DNA of 64,000 nt from Nocardia sp. CNY236 (GCF_000482385.1 NZ_KI519393.1:152393-216392); one strand, 5' to 3'. Shown: positions 25,599 through 34,887, counted from the first letter of the stretch. A program made the numbers and translations. Notes: a model not told the origin generated them from the letters alone.

Positions 25599-26732
25599 TC
25601 ATCGTGCACCCCCTCGATAGCGTCGGGCGGTTCGGCCGCGTGGAGCACACACCACTTCGTAGTGGATGGTGTCGAGCAGATCGGCCCATTCCTGAGCATG
25701 CGGTTGCTCATCGAACAACACAGCTGTGTCCCCTACTACGACGCCGCTCGAATTGTCACCCAGTTCGACCACGAACTGATCCATACACACTCGACCGACA
25801 TTTCTATATCGGGTGTCACCGATCCGTACATCGAACCGGCCGCTCAAACCACGGAACACACCATCAGCATAGCCAGCAGCTATTAATGCGATGGTCGTAT
25901 CGCGCGGTGCGATCCACGTGTGACCGTAGGAGACTCCCTCTCCCGCGGCAACCTCCTTGACAAGCGCGACTCGGGACTGGAAGGTCATCGCCGGACGCAA
26001 GCCGAAATCGTTGTCCGGAATCGGGGACAGGCCGTATACGGCGATGCCGCTCCGGACCAGGTCGAAAGCCAGGTCTGGACGGGTCAAAGTGGCAGCCGAA
26101 TTGGCGAGGTGCACCAACTCCGGCTCCAGGCCGTGTTCCTTGGCCGCAGCGATCGCGTCCAGAAACCGCGCGTGCTGCAGGTCATTGGCAGGATGTTCGG
26201 GTTCATCGGCGCGCGCGAGGTGCGAAAAGAGCGCACGGAAATGCACCGTATGCTCATCGACGAGCGTGCGCACCGCCGCCAACAGCGGCGAGTATTCATC
26301 CGGTGCGGCACCATTGCGGTTCAGGCCGGTATCCACCTTCACCGTGACTGTCGCGGTACGGCCCAGCTCGCGCGCCGCCGAGGCGACCGCTTGCAGATGC
26401 ACCCGTGAGGACACACCGATCTCGACGTCGGCGGCTACCGCGGCCGTGAGATCCGCGTCGGCGCTGTCGAGCCAACACAAGATCGGCGCCGTTATCCCGG
26501 CGGCACGCAACTGCGCCGCCTCCGCCACTGTCGCGACACCCAGTTCGCTCGCTCCAGCCGTCAGCGCTGCCCGCCCCACCTCGATCGATCCATGGTTGTA
26601 GCCGTCGGCCTTCACCACTGCCATCACCCCGGCATCGCCTGCGTGTTCCCGCAGAATCCGCACGTTGTGGGCAATGGCATCCAGATCGACGACAGTTTCC
26701 ACCAGTGCGTTCACGGCTACCGATCCTGCCAT
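25599..26732 (-). CDS. alr: Alanine racemase
   Basis: A 377-aa PLP enzyme making D-alanine for peptidoglycan. The PLP lysine is in AVVKADGYNHG, the catalytic-type Tyr in SYGHTWIAPRDT, and RICMDQF-like NVGRVCMDQFVVELG and TIHYEVVCAPRGR end the C-terminal beta domain. ATG 26732 is chosen; GTG 26783 would overlap nnr by 26 bases. It is coded between nnr and tsaE in one direction, as in M. tuberculosis with genes between removed. Confidence 0.95.
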   Translation of the reverse strand: MAGSVAVNALVETVVDLDAIAHNVRILREHAGDAGVMAVVKADGYNHGSIEVGRAALTAGASELGVATVAEAAQLRAAGITAPILCWLDSADADLTAAVAADVEIGVSSRVHLQAVASAARELGRTATVTVKVDTGLNRNGAAPDEYSPLLAAVRTLVDEHTVHFRALFSHLARADEPEHPANDLQHARFLDAIAAAKEHGLEPELVHLANSAATLTRPDLAFDLVRSGIAVYGLSPIPDNDFGLRPAMTFQSRVALVKEVAAGEGVSYGHTWIAPRDTTIALIAAGYADGVFRGLSGRFDVRIGDTRYRNVGRVCMDQFVVELGDNSSGVVVGDTAVLFDEQPHAQEWADLLDTIHYEVVCAPRGRTARRYRGGAR

Positions 26733-26757
26733 TCGCGTCGAAGACACTGTTCGCGCA

Positions 26758-28227
26758 TCACCCTGGTGGTCGGGACTGAGCACGGTCCGGGCTCGCGAGC
26801 CGACGCAGAACGCCGATCGCCTCGGGAAGGTGAGTCACCAGGCGACTGGACGAGATGGGGGCGCCCGCAGACGCGTCGGTGTGCGCGGCCAGATTCGCCG
26901 CCAGCGCATGCACGCGGGCGGCTGCGGCTGCCGACCACCAGGGGTCACCTCCCGCGGCGAGTACAGCTGCGAGAACCCCCGACAGCACGTCACCCGCCCC
27001 AGCGGTGGCCGCCCAGGACCCACCCGCCTCGTTGACCAGGACCGAACGCTCCGGCGCCGCGACCAGAGTCGCGCGGCCCTTGAGCAATACGGTCACCTGC
27101 CAGGATTCTGCGAGGTCGCGCACTGCCGCGACCCGATCCGCGCCCACCGGGCAGCCGGTGAGGCGAGCGAACTCGCCCGCATGCGGCGTCAACACCGTCG
27201 CAGCTGTGCGGTTACGCACCATATCCGGCTCGGCAGCCAGCAGCGTGAGACCGTCGGCGTCGACGACCACGGGAAGTTCGGTGGAAAGAATCTCGGCAAG
27301 ACGTTCGCGAGCGACGGCGCCGGTGCCCGCCCCAGGACCGAAAACCCAGGATTGCACGCGTCCAGCGTCAGCGACCCGCCGCGTGGCAATCACTTCCGGG
27401 AACCTGTTCAAAACCTCGTCCACCGCGGATCCGGCATAGCGCACCATACCCGAGGTCGCGGCGACAGCGGCACCCACACACAGCACGGCAGCGCCCGGAT
27501 ACGTTGCACTGCCGGCACATACGCCGGTGACTCCTCCGGTGTACTTGTCGTCCGCCGGGCCGGGGACCGGCCATGTAGCGCCGATCGAGGCAGGTTCCAA
27601 CGCGCCGAGACTCGGCTCCGGGAGCCGCAAGCCGATGGGGACCAACTCGATTCGGCCACACTGAACCGCCGCGAGCGCATGCACCGGTTTGTAGGCGCCG
27701 AACGCAACCGTGACGTCCGCCCGAACGGCGGGGCCGTCGACCGCGCCGGTATCGGGGTCGACACCGCTGGGAAGGTCGGCCGCCACGATCGGAGCATGCA
27801 ACGCCGCAACGAGTTTCGCGGCATGCGGGCGTAGCCCGCCGCGGCCGGATATCCCGACAATGCCATCGACCACCAGATCCGGGGCCTCGACCCGATCGGT
27901 GACCCGACCGCCGGCTTTGCGTAGTGCGGCAAGCCCTTTCGTGTGTGCGCGCGCTGGATCCAACAGCACCGCGGTCACTGCCACTCCTCGACGACGCAAG
28001 AACGCGCCGGCCCACAGCGCGTCACCGCCGTTGTCCCCGGACCCGACCAACAGGGTCACTGCGCGCCCTGTAACACCGCCGCAGCGCTCGCGGAGCTCAC
28101 CGGCCACTACTGTCGCCAATCCGTGCGCGGCACGCCGCATCGGTACCCCCTCGGGCACACGGGTGAACAACTCGGCTTCGGCCGCGCGTACCTCGCCGAC
28201 GGTGAAATAGCTCCGTAACGCCGACAT
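26758..28227 (-). CDS. nnr: Bifunctional NAD(P)H-hydrate epimerase / ADP-dependent dehydratase
   Basis: A 489-aa fusion repairing hydrated NAD(P)H. The N-terminal YjeF epimerase domain (about 1-210) has LVGSGDNGGDALWAGAFLRRRG and DLVVDGIVGISGRGGLR; the C-terminal ribokinase-like dehydratase has YPGAAVLCVG, VVVDADGLTLL, LTPHAGEFARLTG and WAATAGAGDVLSGVLAAVLA. ATG 28227 is chosen because GGAGGAG lies just upstream; the longer frame adds nine residues. It starts the downstream nnr-alr-tsaEB-rimI-tsaD run. Confidence 0.95.
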   Translation of the reverse strand: MSALRSYFTVGEVRAAEAELFTRVPEGVPMRRAAHGLATVVAGELRERCGGVTGRAVTLLVGSGDNGGDALWAGAFLRRRGVAVTAVLLDPARAHTKGLAALRKAGGRVTDRVEAPDLVVDGIVGISGRGGLRPHAAKLVAALHAPIVAADLPSGVDPDTGAVDGPAVRADVTVAFGAYKPVHALAAVQCGRIELVPIGLRLPEPSLGALEPASIGATWPVPGPADDKYTGGVTGVCAGSATYPGAAVLCVGAAVAATSGMVRYAGSAVDEVLNRFPEVIATRRVADAGRVQSWVFGPGAGTGAVARERLAEILSTELPVVVDADGLTLLAAEPDMVRNRTAATVLTPHAGEFARLTGCPVGADRVAAVRDLAESWQVTVLLKGRATLVAAPERSVLVNEAGGSWAATAGAGDVLSGVLAAVLAAGGDPWWSAAAAARVHALAANLAAHTDASAGAPISSSRLVTHLPEAIGVLRRLASPDRAQSRPPG

Positions 28228-28268
28228 CGCCACTCCTCCGTTGCTGTGATCCACTACGCTGGGCCGTC

Positions 28269-28694
28269 ATGCCGAGCGTCCGCTGCTGCACCAAGGCCAT
28301 GCGAGTTGTCACCGGAGTCACCTTCTCCGGTGCGCTACTGCTGTCCGGGTGCGGCGGGGACACCGACCCGGTGGCGCCGACGACGACGCAATCGGTCGGC
28401 CCGACCACGATCGTCGAGCAGACGAACGAAAGCAAGCCCGCCACGGCCACCGTTCGCGTCACGGACATGAGGTTCTCTCCCGCCGAACTGCGCATCGCGG
28501 TCGGTGACACCGTCGTCTGGACATTCGACGACAGCGTCCCGCACACCGTGCAAGGAATCGGCGACAGGGCCATGGGCATCAACAGCCCCATCATCGACAA
28601 GGGCGAATGGAGCCATACGTTCACCACCGCGGGCACGTACCGGTACCTGTGCACACTGCATCCCGAGATGCGCGGGTCGATCACTGTCGAATAG
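28269..28694 (+). CDS. Cupredoxin (plastocyanin-like) lipoprotein
   Basis: A 141-aa secreted lipoprotein. The N-terminus has a lipobox (LLLSGCGG), so it is lipid-anchored outside the membrane, followed by a Thr-rich linker and one cupredoxin domain with the type 1 copper ligands visible: His in SVPHTVQG and Cys, His and Met in YLCTLHPEM. A role in electron transfer or copper handling is likely but not specified. It is divergent from nnr and convergent with glmS. The start could instead be the ATG at 28299 just before the signal sequence. Confidence 0.85.
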   Translation: MPSVRCCTKAMRVVTGVTFSGALLLSGCGGDTDPVAPTTTQSVGPTTIVEQTNESKPATATVRVTDMRFSPAELRIAVGDTVVWTFDDSVPHTVQGIGDRAMGINSPIIDKGEWSHTFTTAGTYRYLCTLHPEMRGSITVE

Positions 28695-28734
28695 CGCCCC
28701 CCGATACCGCTGATCGACCCGCCCGGCGCTCTCC

Positions 28735-28759
28735 GAGCCGGCCGGACCCCATCCGGCTC
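28735..28759. terminator. Hairpin between convergent cupredoxin and glmS genes
   Basis: A 7-bp stem GAGCCGG / CCGGCTC with an 11-base loop, between two gene ends. Weak T-tract; terminator by position. Confidence 0.5.
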
Positions 28760-28775
28760 TCGCGGCCGTCGGGGC

Positions 28776-30659
28776 CTATTCGACAGTGACGGATTTCGCC
28801 AGGTTGCGCGGCTTGTCGATGTCGTAGCCACGCGCCTGCGCCACCTCGGCAGCGAAAATCTGCAGTGGAATCGTCGACAACAGTGGCTGAAACAACGTGG
28901 GCGCGCTCGGAATCTCGATGAGATCATCAGCGAACGGGCGGACGGTATCGTCACCCTCCTCCGCGATCACAATCGTACGCGCGCCCCGGGCCTGCACCTC
29001 TCGGATATTGCTCAGCAACTTCGAATGCAACACCGCGCGACCCTTCGGCGACGGCATCACCACGATCACCGGAAGCCCATCCTCGATCAAAGCGATCGGC
29101 CCGTGCTTGAGCTCACCCCCAGCAAAACCCTCGGCATGCATGTACGCAAGCTCCTTGAGCTTGAGCGCCCCCTCCAACGCCACCGGGTACCCGACGTGCC
29201 GGCCCAAGAACAACACGGTCTGCACGTGCGCCAGTTCGCGTGCAATGGTCCGCATCTGCGCAGCGGTTTCCAGTACCCGACCCACCAACCGCGGCATCGC
29301 CTCGAGTTCAGCGAACTCGCGCGCGACCTCATCGGGATACTTGGTGCCACGTGCCTGCGCCAAAGCCAGTCCGACCAGATAATTCGCCGTGACCTGAGTC
29401 AGGAAGGCCTTGGTCGAGGCAACCCCGATTTCGGGCCCGGCCCTGGTGTAGAGCACCGCGTCGGACACCCGTGGAATCTGCGCGCCATTGGTGTTGCAGA
29501 TAGCGAGAACACGTGCCTTCTGCTCCTTGGCATGGCGCACCGCCTCCAGCGTATCCGCGGTCTCGCCGGACTGGGAAATCGCCACGACGAGCGTCGAGCG
29601 GTCCAGGACGGGGTCACGGTAGCGGAACTCGCTGGCCAATTCGACCTCGACCGGCAATCGTGTCCAGTGTTCGATGGCGTACTTGGCCAGGAGTCCGGAA
29701 TGGTAGGCGCTGCCGCACGCGACGACGAACACCTTGTCGACATCACGCAGTTCCTGGTCCCCGAGACGCTGCTCGTCCAACACGATGCGACCGGCGCCGG
29801 CCCCGTCGCTGCCGAAATGACCGATCAAGGTATCTGCGACCGCGGTCGGCTGCTCCTCGATCTCTTTGAGCATGAAGTAGTCGTGGCCACCTTTCTCCGC
29901 GGCAGCCAGGTCCCAGTCGATGGTGAACGCACGGGTCTGCGCACCAACCTCGTCACCCGCGAAGTCGGTGACGAGGTAGCTGTCCGCGGTGATCACCACG
30001 GCCTGATCTTGGCCGAGTTCGACCGCCTCACGCGTGTGCTCGATGAACGCTGTCACGTCCGAAGCAATGAACATCTCCCCCTTGCCGACACCCACGACCA
30101 ACGGCGTGGAGCGGCGCGCCGCCACGATCGTGTCGGGGTGGTCGGCGTGGGTGAAAACCAACGTGAACGCACCCTCCAGGCGGCGTAGCACGGCCAACGC
30201 ACTAGCCACGAAATCACCGGTGGTCGGGCCATGGGCGTAGGCACGAGCCACCAGGTGAGCGGCGACCTCGGTATCGGTGTCGCTACCCAACTCGACGCCG
30301 GCATCCTCCAGCTCACGGCGCAACGGCGCGAAGTTCTCGATGATCCCGTTGTGCACCACGGCGACCGTGCCACTGTGATCGCGATGCGGGTGTGCATTGC
30401 GGTCGGTCGGCGCGCCGTGGGTCGCCCAGCGGGTATGTCCGATACCGGTCGTCCCAACGAAACGGCCGATGCCGATTTCCGACAGCTCGGATTCCAGATT
30501 GGTCAGCCGGCCCGCCTTGCGTCCCACCCTCAGCGCGCCCGCGCCGTCCAGAATCGCCACACCCGCGGAGTCGTAGCCTCGATATTCCATGTGGCGCAAT
30601 GCGTCGACGACGACGCCGAGGGCGTCTCGGTACCCGACGTACCCCACGATTCCGCACAT
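28776..30659 (-). CDS. glmS: Glucosamine-6-phosphate synthase (isomerising)
   Basis: A 627-aa enzyme making glucosamine-6-phosphate from fructose-6-phosphate and glutamine, the entry to peptidoglycan precursors. The catalytic Cys follows the initiator Met (CGIVGYVGYRDA); the amidotransferase contains RWATHGAPTDRNAHPH; two SIS domains follow (VVACGSAYHSGLLAKYAIE, VAISQSGETADTLEAVRHA); the end DKPRNLAKSVTVE closes the active site. Length is usual. glmM lies 4.5 kb away with other genes between. Confidence 0.98.
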   Translation of the reverse strand: MCGIVGYVGYRDALGVVVDALRHMEYRGYDSAGVAILDGAGALRVGRKAGRLTNLESELSEIGIGRFVGTTGIGHTRWATHGAPTDRNAHPHRDHSGTVAVVHNGIIENFAPLRRELEDAGVELGSDTDTEVAAHLVARAYAHGPTTGDFVASALAVLRRLEGAFTLVFTHADHPDTIVAARRSTPLVVGVGKGEMFIASDVTAFIEHTREAVELGQDQAVVITADSYLVTDFAGDEVGAQTRAFTIDWDLAAAEKGGHDYFMLKEIEEQPTAVADTLIGHFGSDGAGAGRIVLDEQRLGDQELRDVDKVFVVACGSAYHSGLLAKYAIEHWTRLPVEVELASEFRYRDPVLDRSTLVVAISQSGETADTLEAVRHAKEQKARVLAICNTNGAQIPRVSDAVLYTRAGPEIGVASTKAFLTQVTANYLVGLALAQARGTKYPDEVAREFAELEAMPRLVGRVLETAAQMRTIARELAHVQTVLFLGRHVGYPVALEGALKLKELAYMHAEGFAGGELKHGPIALIEDGLPVIVVMPSPKGRAVLHSKLLSNIREVQARGARTIVIAEEGDDTVRPFADDLIEIPSAPTLFQPLLSTIPLQIFAAEVAQARGYDIDKPRNLAKSVTVE

Positions 30660-30695
30660 GGATCAACACCCTACTTATCCGATAACGTTCGTGTC

Positions 30696-31556
30696 GTGTC
30701 GGTGTCTGTGAAATCGCTTCTGAGCGCCCTGACCAGTCGCGGTCCCCACCGCGTGCTGCGTGGCAACTTGGCCATCGCCGGCCAACCGGGCGTGGTGTAC
30801 ACCCCCGAGTCGGGACGGAACCTCCCAGCCGTCGCATTCGGTCACGGCTGGCTGACCAGTGCCGGACACTACCGCGGACTGCTCGAACACCTCGCCTCGT
30901 GGGGCATCGTGGCCGCTGCCCCGGATACCGAGCGCGGTCCGATCCCGTCACATCTGGGACTGGCGACCGATTTGCTCACCACGCTCGACATCTGTACCGG
31001 CGTACGGCTCGGAGACGGCGCCATCAGCGTGGACCCCGAACGTCTTGCCCTGGCCGGACACGATATGGGCGCTGGCGCGGCAGTCATCGCTGCCGGTCAA
31101 CGTCCGGTAGCCACGGTCGCAAGCCTGTTCCCGGCACCCACGGCCCCTGCCGCCGAAGGACTCGCGCCCGGACTCGACATGCCAGCACTGATCCTGGCCG
31201 GCGCGACCGACCTCGGCTCGATCCGCTCCAATGCCATCCCGATGGCCACCACGTGGAGCGGCCCAGCGCTGTTGCGCGCCCTCGACAAGGCCTCGCACAA
31301 CGGCATCATCGAAGGCCGCCGGCTGCTGACAGCCGTCGGCGCCGGCAAGCACGAATTGAGGACGGCACGACTCACTCGCGCCCTGCTGGCCGGGTACCTG
31401 CTCGCCACGCTCAACGACGACAAGACCTACCGACCATTCGCTGATCCCCAGGCGACGATCCCGCACACTGCAGTCGTCGACCCCACCGCACCACGCGAGG
31501 AGCAGCCACAGAAGCTGAAGACGGTCGGCCGGATGGTCACGCTACTGCGACGGTAG
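30696..31556 (+). CDS. Alpha/beta-hydrolase family protein with Asp at the nucleophile position (Rv3438-like position)
   Basis: A 286-aa protein from GTG 30696. It has the alpha/beta-hydrolase layout of the dienelactone-hydrolase/PETase-like group: VVYTPESGRNLPAVAFGHGW (oxyanion strand), LASWGIVAAAPDTERG, the elbow LAGHDMGAGAAV, an acid residue in LAGATDLGS and a His in DKASHNGI. The elbow has Asp (GHDMG) where Ser or Cys is usual, which, if real, would suggest an epoxide-hydrolase-like mechanism. No signal peptide is seen. It is divergent from glmS by 36 bases. Confidence 0.8.
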   Translation: MSVSVKSLLSALTSRGPHRVLRGNLAIAGQPGVVYTPESGRNLPAVAFGHGWLTSAGHYRGLLEHLASWGIVAAAPDTERGPIPSHLGLATDLLTTLDICTGVRLGDGAISVDPERLALAGHDMGAGAAVIAAGQRPVATVASLFPAPTAPAAEGLAPGLDMPALILAGATDLGSIRSNAIPMATTWSGPALLRALDKASHNGIIEGRRLLTAVGAGKHELRTARLTRALLAGYLLATLNDDKTYRPFADPQATIPHTAVVDPTAPREEQPQKLKTVGRMVTLLRR

Positions 31557-31597
31557 TGATCGACGGCGACGGCCGTCCCGCAGTAGCTGCGGAGCAT

Positions 31598-31948
31598 TCA
31601 GATCAGCCAGCTCTTGCGCTGGTAGAACTCTGTCTCTTCGTCCTGCTCATCGACGGGCGTGACCAGATCGGTCGCCTTGCGGGCAGCGACCGACCGGGCG
31701 ATGGCCGCCCGGCGAGCCCACGCTGCAGCCTCGGGTCGTTGCTTCTCCTCGACTTCGACACCGCTGTGCGCCGTCTGCTCGGCACGCTCCGCTCGGAGCT
31801 GGTCCATATCGGCGGCGAGACGATCGGCGAATTCTCGGCTCGCCGCCGCGGTCTGCTCTGTGACATCGTGGATCTCCTCGAGCAACATCGCCATCCGCCG
31901 CCGATTCTCCTCGGACAGGCGCCTGGCTTCCTCCCCGTAGTTCACCAT
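31598..31948 (-). CDS. Charged coiled-coil hypothetical protein
   Basis: A 116-aa protein that is nearly all helix in composition: EEARRLSEENRRRMAMLLEEIHDV and FADRLAADMDQLRAERAEQ, then a short linker and WARRAAIARSVAARKATDL, ending EFYQRKSWLI. It has no signal peptide or cysteines. No family is recognised. It lies 48 bases downstream of the 656-aa gene on the same strand, in a run with type VII secretion features, and could be a chaperone or partner of those proteins. Confidence 0.65.
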   Translation of the reverse strand: MVNYGEEARRLSEENRRRMAMLLEEIHDVTEQTAAASREFADRLAADMDQLRAERAEQTAHSGVEVEEKQRPEAAAWARRAAIARSVAARKATDLVTPVDEQDEETEFYQRKSWLI

Positions 31949-31996
31949 GTGCCCTACCCTCCTTCGTCCGGCGCCACGGTGGGGCCGTTGCCACGT

Positions 31997-33967
31997 TCAC
32001 AGGGGTCCCGCCTCTGCCAATTCCGCGCCGGTGTCGGGCGGGTCAGCAGGTTTCGAGGTGCGCTCCGGTGGAACCGGTTCCGCACGCCGCTCGCGCTCCA
32101 CATCGGGATTCCGGGGCGGTGGCGAGTCGACCGATGCAACCGGCGGAGCATCGTTTCCACCCGAAGGCGGGGTCTCGTTTCGCTGCGCCGAATCAGCCGT
32201 GCCCTGCTCTGCGGTGGGCAAGGTCTCACCTGATTCGTCCGGGTCTGGAACTGGCTGGTCTGGAACAGGCCGACCTGGAACAAGATTGCCCTGGCCGATA
32301 CCTATCGGTGCGTGGGGAGGCAGCGCCGGCTCACTCCTCGAGATGACCGGCATCCCCTCCTCGTCGAGGTCGAGTTCGAATTCCTGTGACTGTCCTGCCC
32401 CGTCGGACAGCACGAGCGTCACCTGGCCATCGGACCCCGACCCGAACGTTGCTCGCTTTCCGCCGATTTCGAACTCGGCCTTCGAGCCACCGAGCCTTTC
32501 CTGCTCTGCGAGTAGTCCGTCTGCTCCAGTGTCGTATCGACTGTTCGAATCGAGCACCGCTGCATGCTCTTCCACTGCTCCATCGATTTCGTGTTCGACG
32601 GTCGCGCCGAGCGCCGCCGCATCGTCGTCGCTGCTGTGAGCCGAACTCGTTGCCAAAGCCGGCGACCTTCCCGCATCGCCGCCGAACTCGGCCGAACCTT
32701 CCAGAGACTGCGTTGGTACCGTCGAAACCGACATCGGCGAGGATGGCGACAACGAAGCCGGCATCGACTCCGCAGGGGTTGTGCTCGACGACCTGCCCGA
32801 GGCAGCATCTGCGGACAACCCAACCGAACCCGACCCGAGCCCGTCGATCACATCATCGATCCCGTCGCGGACCATTCCACCGAGGACAGTGATTGCTCGG
32901 CCGACCGTCTGTGTGAGACTCGTCGTCGACGAGGGCAATCCATCTCCTCCACGTTCGAGACCGGCCAAGCCGTCCACGAACGGAAGCGACCGACCGAACG
33001 GTGTCGACATGGTCGGTGCGGTGGACGCCAGATCAGCGGGAAGCGAACTCGGCACATGGTCGGCCGAGGTCACGAGGGATGACGACCAGCCGGACCTCGT
33101 CGGCGCAGCAGGAATCTCGGCACCCTCGTAGCCGGACGTATGCGTGGTCGGCAGCGGCCGCGGGTAGTCCCGTTCGAAAACTGCCGCCAATGCACCGGTC
33201 AGATTCTGGTATTGCAACGTGAAATGATCGTCGGTCAGCTGGCAGGCATCCATGTATCGGGACAGCTTCGCTTCGAAATCCTGCTTGAATGGACTACGCA
33301 ACCACGCATCGACCGTGCCGCGAATCATTTCGCCGTAGGCGTCGGTCAACGACTGTTTGTCACCATCATGGTCACCGAACTCGTCGAGTGCGGGAAAAAT
33401 CCGGCGCAGGTCGCGGACGTGGCTCCCGCTGATCCAGTCCTGCGCGTGGTGCACCTCGACCAAGACCCGCACATCCGCGGCCGACTTGCCACCGATGGTC
33501 ACGACCTTCCTGCCGTCTTCCGCATCCTCCAGCAATCCGAGCACGACCTCTGCTTTCGCGCCGACCGCATAGCGCAACGAATTCGCCATCGGGTCGATGG
33601 CCTTCCATGCATCCCAGGCGTGTTGCCGGTCCGCCTCGGCCAGCAAGGACTGTTCGTTCAACATGCCGAGGGCAGCCGTCGCGGCGGTTCCCTGCCAGAC
33701 ACCGGGTAGACGACTGGTGTAGCTGCGCTGCGCGCGCCACTGGGTGTCGGCTTCGGTCAGCGCACCTTTCAGCAGCTGCCCGGTGTACTCGAACTTTTCG
33801 ACTCGCATGCCACGTTGTTCGTCGTACCGCGCCAAGACTGTTTCGAGGTCTTCCGTGCCGCCGAACGCCGCCTGGTACAGCGGCATGAACTCCACCCAGT
33901 AGCGCAGTCCGGGGCTGCCTTCGTCCAAGATGGCGTCGATCGTCCTGCCCTGCCAGGAAACGGCCAT
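31997..33967 (-). CDS. Large Ser/Pro-rich protein with helical WxG-like N-terminal domain (Rv3439c-like position)
   Basis: A 656-aa protein without signal peptide. Residues 1-280 look helical, with WQGTAATAALG (a WxG turn) and other helices (EDLETVLARYDEQRGMRVEKFEY; RYMDACQLTDDHFTLQYQNLTG). Residues 290-450 are Ser/Thr/Pro-rich and low-complexity, then a compact acidic domain (EFEIGGKRATFGSGSDGQVTLVLSDG; EFELDLDEEGMPVISR), and a Pro-rich tail of about 100 residues. No known enzyme motif was seen. Rv3439c, Ala/Pro-rich, holds the same place between glmS and glmM in M. tuberculosis. A type VII substrate or surface protein is inferred only from neighbours and the WxG helix pair. Confidence 0.7.
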   Translation of the reverse strand: MAVSWQGRTIDAILDEGSPGLRYWVEFMPLYQAAFGGTEDLETVLARYDEQRGMRVEKFEYTGQLLKGALTEADTQWRAQRSYTSRLPGVWQGTAATAALGMLNEQSLLAEADRQHAWDAWKAIDPMANSLRYAVGAKAEVVLGLLEDAEDGRKVVTIGGKSAADVRVLVEVHHAQDWISGSHVRDLRRIFPALDEFGDHDGDKQSLTDAYGEMIRGTVDAWLRSPFKQDFEAKLSRYMDACQLTDDHFTLQYQNLTGALAAVFERDYPRPLPTTHTSGYEGAEIPAAPTRSGWSSSLVTSADHVPSSLPADLASTAPTMSTPFGRSLPFVDGLAGLERGGDGLPSSTTSLTQTVGRAITVLGGMVRDGIDDVIDGLGSGSVGLSADAASGRSSSTTPAESMPASLSPSSPMSVSTVPTQSLEGSAEFGGDAGRSPALATSSAHSSDDDAAALGATVEHEIDGAVEEHAAVLDSNSRYDTGADGLLAEQERLGGSKAEFEIGGKRATFGSGSDGQVTLVLSDGAGQSQEFELDLDEEGMPVISRSEPALPPHAPIGIGQGNLVPGRPVPDQPVPDPDESGETLPTAEQGTADSAQRNETPPSGGNDAPPVASVDSPPPRNPDVERERRAEPVPPERTSKPADPPDTGAELAEAGPL

Positions 33968-34000
33968 GGTCCCGACTCCTCGAGGTCGTACTCGCCGGTA

Positions 34001-34315
34001 TCACAACGCATTCGTCCGCGCGGCGCGCTGCCGATCGGTCTTCTCGTAGGCTACGACTGCGACACCGAGCGTGTCGGCCGTCTCGGCGGTGGCGTCACTC
34101 CAATTCCGCAGCCACGTGCCGATCCGTTCCAATCCTCGATGCACGGCGGCGGCATGCTGTAGGTAGTTGCGTCCCGCGTCACTGCTGTCGCTGCCGAAAA
34201 CACCGTCGACAACACGTGCGGCCTGCTGACGAACAGAGTCTGCCGAGCGCCGGTAATCGCTACCCAGCGCAGCGAGTTCGGCCGTGTGAACCCCGACCCT
34301 GTCCGACTCGCTCAC
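34001..34315 (-). CDS. EspC-like (DUF2580 type) protein with YxxxD secretion signal
   Basis: A 104-aa helical protein: HTAELAALGSDYRRSADSVRQQAARVV and LRNWSDATAETADTLGVAVVAYEKTDRQ. It resembles ESX-secretion-associated EspC-type proteins in size, two-helix form and the conserved W in a linker-like place, and it carries the general type VII signal YxxxD (YEKTD) 15 residues before the end. Rv3440c (103 aa) occupies the same place in M. tuberculosis. It precedes the 656-aa gene by 33 bases and the two may form a substrate pair as EspA/EspC do. Confidence 0.75.
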   Translation of the reverse strand: MSESDRVGVHTAELAALGSDYRRSADSVRQQAARVVDGVFGSDSSDAGRNYLQHAAAVHRGLERIGTWLRNWSDATAETADTLGVAVVAYEKTDRQRAARTNAL

Positions 34316-34479
34316 GAATCCTCCGTCGTCGTTTCCACTCGCGGGTGCGGGCTCGGCCTCATGCCGTTCACCGGCATCCCGATTGCGTTGCGCGGTGGAC
34401 CTCTACGCGTCTGCCGTGCCGGCGGGTCTATGACCGCAGTGCAGCGGCTGGGAAAGCCACACCGAGGAGGCGAGTCCGG

Positions 34480-34788
34480 TCAGTTACCGATCCTGCCCTT
34501 ATCGGTGCGAACCCACTCCGAGGTACCGTCGGGACGACGGTGGAATTCCCATGCGGCATAGTCGCCGTCTTCTTCCACGATCTTGACATGGTCGGCGATG
34601 CCATCATGATCGAAGTCGGTCCAGACCTGGACAGTCCCGTCGTTGGTGGTGGTGACGGAGTCGAGGACACCGTCACCATCGATGTCCTGCGTGGGTTGCT
34701 GCAGTTCGATCGGGCCCAATCCATTCAGGGACGAGGACGAATCGATGTCGGGGGTATTCAGTCCTGGAAATTCGCCCGACCCGGCCAT
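34480..34788 (-). CDS. DUF6802 family protein with two calcium-loop-like repeats
   Basis: A 102-aa protein. The N-terminal half is Ser/Pro/Leu-rich; the rest has two EF-hand-like or FG-GAP-like loops, DIDGDGVLDSVT and DFDHDGIADHVKIV, separated by a strand (DGTVQVWT), followed by AAWEFHRRPDGTSEWVR. DxDxDG loops bind calcium in many bacterial extracellular proteins. No signal peptide is present, so either it acts in the cytosol or it is exported by a non-Sec route. The family is common in Nocardia; its function is unknown to me. Confidence 0.75.
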   Translation of the reverse strand: MAGSGEFPGLNTPDIDSSSSLNGLGPIELQQPTQDIDGDGVLDSVTTTNDGTVQVWTDFDHDGIADHVKIVEEDGDYAAWEFHRRPDGTSEWVRTDKGRIGN

Positions 34789-34887
34789 GTAATTCTCCTC
34801 CTCGATGAACTCGTGCGATAGTGCGACACCGCCGAAACGGCCTCACTCCATCCTGACATCCCGGACGACCGGATGCAGCGTGGCAGC

